Below are positions 27,423 to 36,159 of a stretch of DNA of 64,000 nucleotides, one piece after another (positions within the stretch are counted from its first letter, which is position 1; each line of letters starts with the position of its first letter). This DNA is from Desulfonatronovibrio magnus (GTDB lineage Bacteria; Desulfobacterota; Desulfovibrionia; Desulfovibrionales; Desulfonatronovibrionaceae), in contig NZ_JYNP01000024.1 of the NCBI RefSeq assembly GCF_000934755.1, positions 1-64,000 on the forward strand. The letters are read 5' to 3'. Below the pieces are notes generated by a model, which was not told the origin of the DNA, ran no database searches, and saw nothing but the letters and a program-made list of their open reading frames with translations. The position numbers and the translations under genes were made by a program.

Positions 27423-29771
27423 ATGAAATTTTTAAAGATTATTCTGATTATATTTATTTTTCTCAGCATTGCCGCAGTTGGCGCTGGATATGGTGTCTAC
27501 AAATGGGCTGCTCAGGATCTACCGGATTATAAAGATATTTCTGACTACAATCCTCCTCTTGTCACAACTGTTTTGACGAGAGACGATGAAGTGCTTGGAT
27601 ATTTTTATCGTGAGATGCGTTTTCTTGTGTCTCTGAATCAAGTGTCTCCATGGGTAGTCAAGTCTTTCCTGGCTGCTGAAGATGCCGGATTTTATGAACA
27701 TGAAGGCGTGGAGTTTCTGGGGATTGTCAGAGCAGCAATTCAAAATTTTCAGGCAGGTGAAATTGTCCAGGGTGGGAGTACCATCACCCAGCAGGTAATA
27801 AAGTCACTTTTACTGACTCCTGAGAGAAGCTATACCAGAAAAATAAAAGAGGCTATTCTTGCATACCGCTTGGAAAATCATCTCACAAAAGATGAAATAC
27901 TGACCATTTACCTCAACCAGATTTTTCTCGGTGCCAGGGCTTATGGTGTAGAAGCTGCAGCCAGGATTTACTTTGGAAAAAATGCCAGGGACTTGACTCT
28001 TGCCCAGTCCGCATTGATCGCTGCATTGCCCAAGGCCCCGTCCAGACTTAATCCTTATCGCAATCCTCAGGGGGCAAGGCACAGACAGGTTTATGTTCTG
28101 AATCGCCTCAGAGATCTGGGCTGGATCACCTCAGAAGAGTTTGAGGAAGCAATGACAGAGCCCTTGGAATACGAGTCCATGCCGGATCCATCCTGGAGAC
28201 ACGGTCCCTATTATCTTGAAGAGGTTAGAAGGCAATTGATTCGTAAGTTTGGTGAAGACAAGGTTTATGAGGGCGGGCTTCTTGTAAATACCGGGGCTGC
28301 TATCAAGCATCTTGATGCAGCGCAATCTGCATTAAGGCAGGGGCTTCGCGAATCCACCAAAAGAAGGGGGTGGCGAGGCCCTTTGGATAATATTGAGCCT
28401 GACCAGTACGATAATTTCCTGAGTCAGGATATCAGTGATGATCAGTTACAGGGAAAGAGATGGTTGCAGGCTCTAGTGGAGGATGTGCAGGAATCAGGGG
28501 CCAGTGTCCGGTTTGGACCATATAAAGGCTGGATGGATGTATCCACCATGTCGTGGTGCAGAACTTTAGATCCGTCCAGAGCTCCGGAAGAGGTGCGAGC
28601 TGTTCGTGATGCCACAAGAGTGCTGAAAAAAGGGGATATTGTATGGGCTTCTATTAAGCTGACTGAAGATGATGAGCCGGAAATTCTGGAACTCGCTCTG
28701 GAACAGGAGCCAGTTGTTGAAGGAGCACTTGTTTCAGCTGATCCCAGGACTGGAGAAGTTCTGGCTATAGCGGGCGGCTATGATTTTAACCGCAGTCATT
28801 TTAACCGCGCTACGCAAGCCAAAAGACAGCCAGGCTCGGCTTTCAAGCCTTTTGTGTATTCCGTTGCCATGGATAATGGTTTTACTCCAGCCTCAACTGT
28901 GCTTGACGCTCCCATTGTATATGACGATTTCACCACAATGACCAGCTGGAGACCCAAGAATTTTGAAGGTGTTTTTTATGGGCCAACCTTGCTGCGTACT
29001 GCCCTTGTGAAGTCAAGAAATCTTGTGACGATCCGCATTGCTCAGCAGATGGGCATTAATGAGATGGTTTCGCGCTTCAGGGACTTTGGCATTGATGAAG
29101 AATTTCCAAGAGATCTTTCCATCAGTCTTGGGTCCGTGCCCATGTCTCTTTTGAATTTATGTCAGGCCTATTCAGCCTTTGCCAGAGATGGATCATACAT
29201 GCCCTTAAGGTTTGTCAACAGGGTAGCAGACTCATGGGGAAATGAGCTTTACCGTAATGAAGATCATCCTGTGCAGGCAACAACTCCTGAAAACGCTTAT
29301 ATTATTACAAATATTCTTCAGGAAGTGGTTCGTGATGGAACTGGCTGGAGAGCCAGGGTGCTTAACAGACCGGTGGCAGGCAAGACAGGTACCACCAATG
29401 ATCAAAACGATGCCTGGTATATTGGGTACTCTCCTTATCTTATTACCGGGGTCTATGTTGGCTTTGATCAATTGACGCCCATGGGAAGGTTTGAAACTGG
29501 TGCCAGAGCTGCCTCTCCTATATGGGTAAACTACCGTCAGCAGGTGGAAGAAGACTATCCTGTGCAGGACTTTTCTCGTCCAGCAGGGGTGACCATGGTC
29601 AGGATAGATTCGGAAACTGGTCTTCTGGCTGACTCCGGTGCTGAAGGCAGTTATTTTCTGCCATTTATCGCAGGCACTGAACCAACCCGCAGAAGTGTCT
29701 CATCAAGTACAGGAGAGCAGGCTCAGACAGGACCGAGCACTGAAGAAGATCTGTTAAGACAGATTTTTTGA
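27423..29771 (+). CDS. mrcA: Bifunctional penicillin-binding protein 1A
   Basis: The 782-residue inner-membrane protein has one N-terminal membrane anchor (about 4-26). The GT51 glycosyltransferase domain contains the catalytic EDAGFYEHEG near residue 87, GGSTITQQ and the RKIKEAILAYRLE block. A linker domain (about 290-430) precedes the transpeptidase with S472-A-F-K475, a SRN triad and K654-T-G. It polymerises and cross-links peptidoglycan in the periplasm. The length fits the PBP1A family. No classical ribosome site is seen; the 7-bp repeats occupy that region. The nearest cell-envelope neighbour is kdsD, two genes upstream. Confidence 0.95.
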   Translation: MKFLKIILIIFIFLSIAAVGAGYGVYKWAAQDLPDYKDISDYNPPLVTTVLTRDDEVLGYFYREMRFLVSLNQVSPWVVKSFLAAEDAGFYEHEGVEFLGIVRAAIQNFQAGEIVQGGSTITQQVIKSLLLTPERSYTRKIKEAILAYRLENHLTKDEILTIYLNQIFLGARAYGVEAAARIYFGKNARDLTLAQSALIAALPKAPSRLNPYRNPQGARHRQVYVLNRLRDLGWITSEEFEEAMTEPLEYESMPDPSWRHGPYYLEEVRRQLIRKFGEDKVYEGGLLVNTGAAIKHLDAAQSALRQGLRESTKRRGWRGPLDNIEPDQYDNFLSQDISDDQLQGKRWLQALVEDVQESGASVRFGPYKGWMDVSTMSWCRTLDPSRAPEEVRAVRDATRVLKKGDIVWASIKLTEDDEPEILELALEQEPVVEGALVSADPRTGEVLAIAGGYDFNRSHFNRATQAKRQPGSAFKPFVYSVAMDNGFTPASTVLDAPIVYDDFTTMTSWRPKNFEGVFYGPTLLRTALVKSRNLVTIRIAQQMGINEMVSRFRDFGIDEEFPRDLSISLGSVPMSLLNLCQAYSAFARDGSYMPLRFVNRVADSWGNELYRNEDHPVQATTPENAYIITNILQEVVRDGTGWRARVLNRPVAGKTGTTNDQNDAWYIGYSPYLITGVYVGFDQLTPMGRFETGARAASPIWVNYRQQVEEDYPVQDFSRPAGVTMVRIDSETGLLADSGAEGSYFLPFIAGTEPTRRSVSSSTGEQAQTGPSTEEDLLRQIF

Positions 29772-29794
29772 AGAGTGGAGGGAGAAGGATTATG

Positions 29795-29963
29795 GGAGAA
29801 GGCTGAAGGCTGAAGGTTGAAGACTGAAGGTTGAAGGCTGGAGGTTGAAGGTTGAAGGCTGAAGGTTGAAGGTTGAAGGTTAAAGGTTGAAGGCTGAAGA
29901 CTGAAGACTGGAGGTTGAAGGTTGGAGGCTGAAGGCTGGAGGTTGAGGGTTGAAAGCTGAAAA
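29795..29963. repeat. Heptanucleotide tandem repeat, GAAGGTT/GAAGGCT type
   Basis: About 24 imperfect copies of a 7-bp unit (GAAGGCT, GAAGGTT, GAAGACT, GGAGGTT) start 24 bp after the penicillin-binding protein stop. It is the longest heptad tract in the window. Confidence 0.9.
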
Positions 29964-29975
29964 CCTTGAATAGGA

Positions 29976-30125
29976 GTATCTGTTTAGCGCTTTGGATGTG
30001 GCACGGGGACTGGCTCTTCCGGGACCCACTTGTTCCAAAAATGAGTCACTTTGAGCACAAATTGATGCTCAAATGGGTCCCGGAGTGCCTGTCCCCTGCT
30101 TTCCTTAAAAGCGCTAAACAGATAC
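29976..30125. repeat. 150-bp hairpin element with 18-bp terminal inverted repeats
   Basis: The ends GTATCTGTTTAGCGCTTT and AAAGCGCTAAACAGATAC are exact inverse complements. Inside them GGGGACTGGC...CCGGGACCCA pairs with TGGGTCCCGG...GCCTGTCCCC, so the whole element can fold into one long hairpin. It has no coding frame. Its size and form fit a small non-autonomous mobile element or a REP-like doublet. Confidence 0.75.
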
Positions 30126-30182
30126 GAATAAGATTTTTTTGACTATGCCCCGGACTTTATACTTTATACATTAGCCCCATGA

Positions 30183-30277
30183 TTTTAGACTTTAGACTTT
30201 AAACGGTGGACCTTGGACCTTAGACCTTGGACCTTGGACCTTATACCTTGGACATTGGACTATTGACCCTGGACCCC
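30183..30277. repeat. Heptanucleotide tandem repeat, TTGGACC type
   Basis: About 13 imperfect 7-bp units (TTAGACT, then TTGGACC/TTAGACC) form the reverse complement of the GGTCCAA units at 26497-26577. The tract ends 20 bp before the start of the gate-domain gene. Confidence 0.85.
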
Positions 30278-30297
30278 CAAAATTAAACATACTCAGC

Positions 30298-31299
30298 ATG
30301 AAGTCTTTTGCAAAAGCTATATACAGCGTAATTAAAGAGTCATTTACAGCCTGGATTGAACTTTTGAAGATAATGGTGCCCATCATTATCGCTGTAAAGT
30401 TAATTGCTGAGCTTGGTTTGCTTCCTTACCTGGCATCTGCCCTGGAACCTCTGATGCACCTTATGGGGCTGCCCGGTATTATGGGGCTGGTGTGGGCTAC
30501 GGCCATGGTTAATAATATATACAGCGCCATGATTGTCTTTGTCTCTCTGCCTGAAAGCTTTGAACTCACCGTGGCTCAGGTTACAATATTATCAACAGCC
30601 ATACTTATGGCGCATGCCCTGCCAATTGAGCTGCGCATTGCACAAAGGGCAGGTACAAGATTGATTTTTCAGGGCCTGTTCAGGATAGGCTGTGCATTGA
30701 TACTGGGTATAATACTTAACTTTATTTATGAGTGGGGTGGTTGGCTGCAGGCAACTAATACCGTGGTCTGGCGGCCCAACCCCCAGCCCGATGGATTACT
30801 TTTCTGGATCTTTTCCCAGCTTAAAAACCTGGGAGTCGTTTTTGTAATTATTCTGATTTTGATGGCTGTCATTCGTTTTTTAGACCATATCAGGGCTACT
30901 GAATTGTTTATCTGGCTTCTTGGACCTCTTTTCAGGCTTATGGGTATAGGCAAAGAAGCTGCATCCATTACTATTGTAGGCCTGACCATGGGACTTGCTT
31001 ATGGTGGAGCGCTGATCATAAAGGAAGCCCGTACAGAAAAGATCAAAAAACAGGATATATTCTTTTCACTCACCTTAATGGGCATTGCCCACAGCCTTAT
31101 AGAAGACACTTTGCTAATGATGCTCCTGGGAGCACATCTTTCCGGCATTCTTTTGATCAGACTGATTTTTTCAGTGCTGATTATACTGCTCATGGTAAAA
31201 GTATGGTCGGTTCTTCCTGACAGATTCGTGCATAAATATCTCTACCCTCTACCTGAAGATAATCTCAACGCGAGAAACACAGCTTCACGCCCTGCCTGA
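30298..31299 (+). CDS. Nucleoside-recognition (gate) domain membrane protein
   Basis: The 333-residue polytopic inner-membrane protein has about eight hydrophobic segments arranged as two related halves, each with a gate/nucleoside-recognition-like stretch: MGLPGIMGLVWATAMVNNIYSAM in the first and MGIGKEAASITIVGLTMGLAYGGALI in the second, each followed by a helix with a conserved His (AHALPIELR; GIAHSLIEDTLL). The family resembles SpmA/SpmB and concentrative nucleoside transporter cores; its substrate is unknown. It stands alone after a repeat-filled 526-bp gap and has no clear ribosome site. Confidence 0.82.
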   Translation: MKSFAKAIYSVIKESFTAWIELLKIMVPIIIAVKLIAELGLLPYLASALEPLMHLMGLPGIMGLVWATAMVNNIYSAMIVFVSLPESFELTVAQVTILSTAILMAHALPIELRIAQRAGTRLIFQGLFRIGCALILGIILNFIYEWGGWLQATNTVVWRPNPQPDGLLFWIFSQLKNLGVVFVIILILMAVIRFLDHIRATELFIWLLGPLFRLMGIGKEAASITIVGLTMGLAYGGALIIKEARTEKIKKQDIFFSLTLMGIAHSLIEDTLLMMLLGAHLSGILLIRLIFSVLIILLMVKVWSVLPDRFVHKYLYPLPEDNLNARNTASRPA

Positions 31300-31387
31300 C
31301 CTGGTTATCATGGTTCGATTAAGTTTTATGTAAATAAATATAAATTTATACTCAAATGTCCTATGCTGTTTTTTCCCGCTTTGTTTT

Positions 31388-31556
31388 CTTTAGTAACTTA
31401 CCGCCTCAATCCTTTAGCAAAAAACAAAAAAATTTTTTCTTTGGTAACTTTTCAAAAACTCCGGGCAGTATTCCTGGATACCGGCTTCCGCCGGTATGAC
31501 ATCGCAATGCTATGATCTGTTCTCTTTCGTCATTCCGGCGAAAGCCGGAATCCAGG
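31388..31556. repeat. Reverse GTAAGTTACTAA repeat and inverted pair of CCGGAATCC stem-loops
   Basis: TTAGTAACTTACCGCCTCAA at 31390 is the reverse of the short repeats at 12.47 and 26.5 kb. CTGGATACCGGCTTCCGCCGG (31468-31490) and CATTCCGGCGAAAGCCGGAA (31532-31552) are the same palindromic family in opposite orientations, related to 20004-20032. The whole gap 31300-32453 is non-coding. Confidence 0.65.
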
Positions 31557-31699
31557 TCTTTTCTTGGGTTACGATTGCCGGAGTTTTTGAGAAGTTACTT
31601 TCTTTGATATGAGAAATAATGCCCAAGATACTGCTTCTTCAGCCTTCAGCATTCAGTCTGAAAAATCAGTCAACGCCTCAACTTAACTGTTTCTGTTTA

Positions 31700-31995
31700 G
31701 AAGCTCTTCACCTGGGCGGACCAGGACCGAACGTGTGAGTAACTTTACGAATCTGTCACTTTTCTGAAAATTGGGACAGTCCCCGCGAGGTACTATAAAT
31801 AAGAAGGATACTGCATTGGTTCCTGGAAGAAATTTGCTTTAATGGTAAAATTTACACAGCGAGGGACAGTCCCTGTGCCAGGCGTAAAGCTCTCATCTTT
31901 GACGGAACTTTTCTGGCAAATGTGCATCAATCATGAGCAAAAACCGTATAAATGTGAAAAATGTAAACATCTGATTTTATTGGCAAAACGATTGT
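31700..31995. repeat. Palindromic module and dispersed element copy 3
   Basis: A partial palindromic module (31700-31744, CACCTGGGCGGACCAGGAC) is followed by dispersed element copy 3 (31745-31995), which follows copy 2 (20148-20397) closely throughout: GGGACAGTCCCCGCGAGG, ACTGCATTGGTTCCTGGAAG, GCGAGGGACAGTCCCTGTGCC, CTTTGACGGAA. Confidence 0.75.
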
Positions 31996-32168
31996 AGTTA
32001 CTTGTAAGCTCCTCACCCGGGCGGCCCGGGACCGAACCTGCGAGTAACTGAAAATGAGTCTGTGAAAAATGTAAACATCTGATTTTATTGGCAAAACGAT
32101 TGTAGTTACTTGTAAGCTCCTCACCCGGGCGGCCCGGGACCGAACCTGCGAGTAACTGAAAATGAGTC
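31953..32168. repeat. Perfect 108-bp tandem duplication
   Basis: Copy A is 31953-32060 and copy B is 32061-32168. Each starts TGTGAAAAATGTAAACATC and ends GTAACTGAAAATGAGTC and contains one complete palindromic module (31996-32049 and 32104-32157, cores CACCCGGGCGGCCCGGGAC). I could find no difference between the copies by eye, so the duplication is recent or is kept uniform. Confidence 0.9.
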
Positions 32169-32403
32169 TCCTCTATGGACTTTGGGACAGTCCCCGCGAG
32201 GAAACGTTAAAAAGTTTGATACTGCATTGGTTTTTGGCAAAAATCGGTTTTAATGAAAAAATTTACATAGCGAGGGACAGTCCCTGTGCCAAGCGCAAAG
32301 TTCCCATCTTTGACGGAACTTTTTTGGTAATTGTAAGTGAATCTTAAGGAAAAATCGTAACAAGCTGAAAAACATAACAGCTTGAAATAATTGACATAAA
32401 AAT
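32169..32403. repeat. Dispersed element copy 4
   Basis: This is a diverged copy: GGGACAGTCCCCGCGAGG, ACTGCATTGG, GCGAGGGACAGTCCCTGTGCC, CTTTGACGGAAC, then an AT-rich end followed by a stub of the palindromic module (TAGTTACTTAGAAG, 32404-32417). It lies just beyond the 3' end of the MacB-like permease gene. Confidence 0.7.
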
Positions 32404-32453
32404 GTAGTTACTTAGAAGTGGGGTGTGGGCACAGCCCGCATTAGTCCATTCTC

Positions 32454-33701
32454 TTAAATATGTCTCAGAGCATCTACCGGATCCATTCTGGCTGCCTTGA
32501 CAGCCGGGTAAATGCCCGAGGCAATGCCTACCCCTATGGACATGAGCATAGCCAGGAGCAGAGACCAGGGGCTTATATATGTCTGCCACTGAATAAAAGA
32601 ACTGACAGACAAGGCAGTTACTGATCCCAGTAAAATGCCAAGTATTCCTCCCATTACTGTCAGCAGGATGGATTCTCCCAGAAATTGGGTGACAATATGT
32701 TTAGTGTTAGCGCCAATAGCTCTCCGGATGCCTATCTCTCTTGTTCTTTCAGATACGTTGGCCAGCATAATATTCATAATTCCTATACCTCCCACAATCA
32801 TAGAAATACCTGCAATGCTGCCGAGAACAATATTAAACAGGCGCTGGGCCTGTCTGGCCTGAGACAAAAGCTCAAGTGGTATAATAATCTCGAAGTTTTC
32901 CAGACCGTCCCGGTTCCACAAAAGTACCCTTCTAATAGCTGAGGTTGTTTGTTCGATATGGCTTACATCTGAAACTTTGAGTAATACTTCCGACAAACTT
33001 TCAGTTACGGCAAAAGACGACATTGATCCTGCGTCACTGCTTAAAGGAGTGATTACAGTATTGTCAAAATCTCTAAGAGTTAGCGGCAGTGCGTCCTGAT
33101 CTATACTGCCCCTTGAACGTAATATACCGATAATACGACAGGGCGTACCATCTAAGTGAATAGTTGAGCCTATTTCCGCCCCATGCCCGATTCGCCTGAC
33201 TAACTCTGCCCCAAGAACGCATACTTCATGACGGTTTTCCACGTCTAAGTCAGAGATAAATCTACCTCTCGCAAGATTGAGTCCTCTTGAATCTATGTAA
33301 GCGGGATTAACTGAAAGGTTTGTTGCTGAGCCTGATCGTCCTAATTCACTGATGACCGTTGAAGATTCTCTGACAGCTGATATGGATTCTAAACCAGGAA
33401 GCTGAGATAATTGAATGATATCATTGTATCCCAGATTGGGAGCCATTGATGGGATATCGCCCTCAAAAATAGATGTTTCGGAATTTCTGATAAGAATTGT
33501 ATTTGTTCCAAGACGTCCAATTTGTTCCAGGGTTTGCCTTTTGGCCCCTTCGGCTATTGCGAGCATAGTGACAACTGCCATCACAGCGAAAACAATGCCC
33601 AGAGTGCTTAAAAGACTGCGCATTCTGTGCAGTGTCAATGCTTGCCAGGCCTGCAGCCATACCTGTTTTCTGGCGAATGAAAAAAAAATTGATTTATCCA
33701 C
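32454..33701 (-). CDS. MacB-like ABC transporter permease
   Basis: The 415-residue inner-membrane protein has the MacB/FtsX layout: an amphipathic start, a first membrane helix (about 34-52), a large periplasmic MacB-type core domain (about 55-285) and three C-terminal helices (about 290-313, 341-369, 378-400). The cytoplasmic ERTREIGIRRAIGA coupling segment is characteristic. Unlike Escherichia MacB it has no fused ATPase; that is the preceding gene, which overlaps it by 8 bp. With the adaptor and TolC genes upstream it forms a tripartite mechanotransmission-type exporter for a peptide, lipoprotein or small molecule; the substrate is unknown. It is the last gene of the 31-kb minus-strand array. 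Confidence 0.92.
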   Translation of the reverse strand: MDKSIFFSFARKQVWLQAWQALTLHRMRSLLSTLGIVFAVMAVVTMLAIAEGAKRQTLEQIGRLGTNTILIRNSETSIFEGDIPSMAPNLGYNDIIQLSQLPGLESISAVRESSTVISELGRSGSATNLSVNPAYIDSRGLNLARGRFISDLDVENRHEVCVLGAELVRRIGHGAEIGSTIHLDGTPCRIIGILRSRGSIDQDALPLTLRDFDNTVITPLSSDAGSMSSFAVTESLSEVLLKVSDVSHIEQTTSAIRRVLLWNRDGLENFEIIIPLELLSQARQAQRLFNIVLGSIAGISMIVGGIGIMNIMLANVSERTREIGIRRAIGANTKHIVTQFLGESILLTVMGGILGILLGSVTALSVSSFIQWQTYISPWSLLLAMLMSIGVGIASGIYPAVKAARMDPVDALRHI

Positions 33702-34395
33702 TTAATGATCCATTTTTTATAAAGCATACTCTGTCAGCTGCTTCCGCAACTTCATCATCATGGGTGACCACAATGAGGGTGGTGCCTTGCCAATGCATTT
33801 CATGAAAGAGGTTGAGAATAGACTTGGTATTCTCATTATCCAGATTTCCCGTAGGCTCGTCTGCCAGGACAACAAGGGGCTTGATAATTAACGCCCTGGC
33901 TATGGCTGCTCTTTGCATTTCCCCACCTGATAACTGGTTGGGGCGGTGAGTTTCGCGTTCAGCCAGTCCGACTTTTTTCAAAGCTGTTCGTGCCAGATCA
34001 TAAATGTTTTCTGGAGGGGCAGGATGATATAAAAAAGGCATGGCCACATTATCAATAAGTGTGCATTGAGATATCAGATTATAGGCCTGAAACACAAAAC
34101 CAATTTTAGATGCCCGCAGTAAAGATAGCTCGATATCATCAAGCTGTAATATGTTTTTACCGTTCAGATGGTAAGATCCACTGTCAGGACGGTCAAGGCA
34201 GCCAAGTATATGCAGCAGGGTGGATTTGCCGGTCCCTGACGGACCCATTATTGCTATAAATTCACCATGAAGAATCTCCATATTAACGTTATATAATGGA
34301 TGGACAGTTTCGTTACCAGAGGTATAGCTTTTACACAGGTTTGCTGTTTTGATTAAGGGCAACGACTCAGGAAGTGAGTTTTTGATTCTATTCAT
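33694..34395 (-). CDS. ABC transporter ATP-binding protein (MacB/LolD type)
   Basis: The product has 233 residues from the ATG at 34395; the frame is open to 34515 but the first 40 residues of that version lie outside the domain. Walker A is GPSGTGKST (51-59), then the signature LSGGE (155-159), Walker B VVLADEP and the switch His of VVTHD. It is closest to the MacB/LolD/FtsE class. It energises the permease encoded immediately downstream (8-bp overlap). The 34396-34633 gap upstream holds no gene. Confidence 0.93.
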   Translation of the reverse strand: MNRIKNSLPESLPLIKTANLCKSYTSGNETVHPLYNVNMEILHGEFIAIMGPSGTGKSTLLHILGCLDRPDSGSYHLNGKNILQLDDIELSLLRASKIGFVFQAYNLISQCTLIDNVAMPFLYHPAPPENIYDLARTALKKVGLAERETHRPNQLSGGEMQRAAIARALIIKPLVVLADEPTGNLDNENTKSILNLFHEMHWQGTTLIVVTHDDEVAEAADRVCFIKNGSLSG

Positions 34396-34633
34396 AGCAG
34401 GATGATTTTGAATGATATGCAGCCTTAGAAATTGAAAGAAATAAGCATTAATTTGCACAATATTGCGAGCGGGGTGCTGAGAGAACTGCCGCGTTGGTTG
34501 CCAGACTTTTGCCAAACCTGAATGTCTGGAAGGATTATTACCGGCTGGTAAATATTCACAGTATTGATACTGTATGAAAATCGAGGTATATTAAAAAAAT
34601 GTTACAAAAAAGCACTTTGCAGTCTCAAAAAGT

Positions 34634-36106
34634 TTAAAAATACCTTGTTCTTAAAACTCTGTCATGAGGAGGTCTGCTCAGAGCAACATGCTCTCCTGGC
34701 TCAAGTCCTTTCTGGATTTCCACAAGCTCTTCGCTTCTTGCTCCGACTGCTATCTCTCTTCGTTCAAATCCTCTCCCTGACTGTACATAAGCAAAGTTCT
34801 GGTCACCTTCCCTGAATAGGGCGAATGAAGGAATTACCAACACGTCAGATTCTTCCTGACAAATAATATTGACTCTGGCTGTCATACCTGGCCTTAACCT
34901 GGGGTCTGACTGATCTAAACTGATGGTCACCCTGAAAAATTTACCTCTTTGACGGCCATCTGCACCTTGATCAGCCAGTACACCGATGGATTCAACACGC
35001 CCCGTCAGGTTAAGCTCAGGATAAGCATCAACCCTTGCCAGAGCTAACTTGCCAACATCAATCTTGTGCAGGTCAGTTTCTCGAACCTGGGTATTTACTA
35101 TCATCCGAGAGATATCGGGCAGATAAACCAGAGGCTGATTCTGCCAGACCTGATCACCCACTCTTGGTTTTCTATTGGTGTTGCCTCTGATCTGCTCAGC
35201 CAGAACAACCATTCCAGGACCTGGTGCTCGAATAACAGTCGCACTCAGTTCCTGCTGGGCTGTATTCAGGCTTTGTCTCGCAGTTTGTAACTCCTGCTCA
35301 GACCTCTCTAAGGCAGCCATGGCCTGTCCAATCTTGTATCCACCTCCAACTTTTGTCTGCTCAAGATTAACTTCAGCTGCAGTTATGGCAGCCCTGGCCT
35401 TTTCAAGTTGGACAGGCAACAGGTGGTCCCTGTAGCTTTCAAGTTGCATGGCAACCATTGTATAGGCCTGTCGTGATTCATCAATCATCTTTTTGATCTG
35501 GGCCTGTTCAGTGGGATTGGCAAACCCTCTCTCGCTGAGCTCCTCTAATGATTCATTAAAACTCAGTTTTTGATCATAGTCGTCTCTGGCCCGGTTTGCT
35601 TCAGCCTCAAGTCTGGCCAGTTCTCTGGGACCTTCACCTTTTTCCAGTCTGCGAAGTTCAAGCCTTGCAATCTGCAAATCACTTTCAGCCCTTGTTATTT
35701 CACGCTCCACCTGGTTTTTCTCCCATTGAAGGAGTTGGTCCTGGGCATCAACCAGAGTATCAAGTTCAATAACCCTTGACCTGAGCTTGATAACTTCTTC
35801 TTCAAAAACAGAAGGATCAAGTCTGACCAGAACATCACTTTCCTCAACATGCTTTCCATCTTCCACAAGATAGATAATTTTGCCCCGATCACCGCGAACC
35901 GAAGAGCTTAGGACTATAGAATTAGCAGCATCAAGTTCTCCTACAGTGCGGACTTCCACCACCATGTCAGTTTTGATGGCAGGGGTAGTAAGTATTTGGC
36001 TGGACGGGGTGGATGAATCAGAAAAGCTTGTATAGATTAGCAGCAGAAAAAGGATGGTTGCGCTGATTGAGATAATTATCTTGTTTTTGACTATGAATTG
36101 TTTCAT
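34634..36106 (-). CDS. HlyD/MacA-family periplasmic adaptor
   Basis: The 490-residue protein has an N-terminal membrane anchor (about 8-27), a first lipoyl half-motif (IVYLVEDGKHVEESDVLVRLDPS), a long alpha-helical hairpin (about 100-300, Glu/Arg/Gln-rich coiled coil), the second lipoyl half (TVIRAPGPGMVVLAEQ) and beta-barrel plus membrane-proximal domains to the end. It bridges the ABC pump to TolC across the periplasm. It lies between the TolC-like gene and the ATPase gene. The length is somewhat above the 370-residue MacA because of the long hairpin. Confidence 0.92.
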   Translation of the reverse strand: MKQFIVKNKIIISISATILFLLLIYTSFSDSSTPSSQILTTPAIKTDMVVEVRTVGELDAANSIVLSSSVRGDRGKIIYLVEDGKHVEESDVLVRLDPSVFEEEVIKLRSRVIELDTLVDAQDQLLQWEKNQVEREITRAESDLQIARLELRRLEKGEGPRELARLEAEANRARDDYDQKLSFNESLEELSERGFANPTEQAQIKKMIDESRQAYTMVAMQLESYRDHLLPVQLEKARAAITAAEVNLEQTKVGGGYKIGQAMAALERSEQELQTARQSLNTAQQELSATVIRAPGPGMVVLAEQIRGNTNRKPRVGDQVWQNQPLVYLPDISRMIVNTQVRETDLHKIDVGKLALARVDAYPELNLTGRVESIGVLADQGADGRQRGKFFRVTISLDQSDPRLRPGMTARVNIICQEESDVLVIPSFALFREGDQNFAYVQSGRGFERREIAVGARSEELVEIQKGLEPGEHVALSRPPHDRVLRTRYF

Positions 36107-36159
36107 AAAATGTGACTGATCGTCAATATTTTCAGTTCTAACCTTTATAAAATAACTGA

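Noticed and set aside
31927-32124. 65-codon minus-strand frame with an internal repeat
   Set aside because: Its repeated peptide is only the translation of the 108-bp tandem duplication in non-coding DNA.
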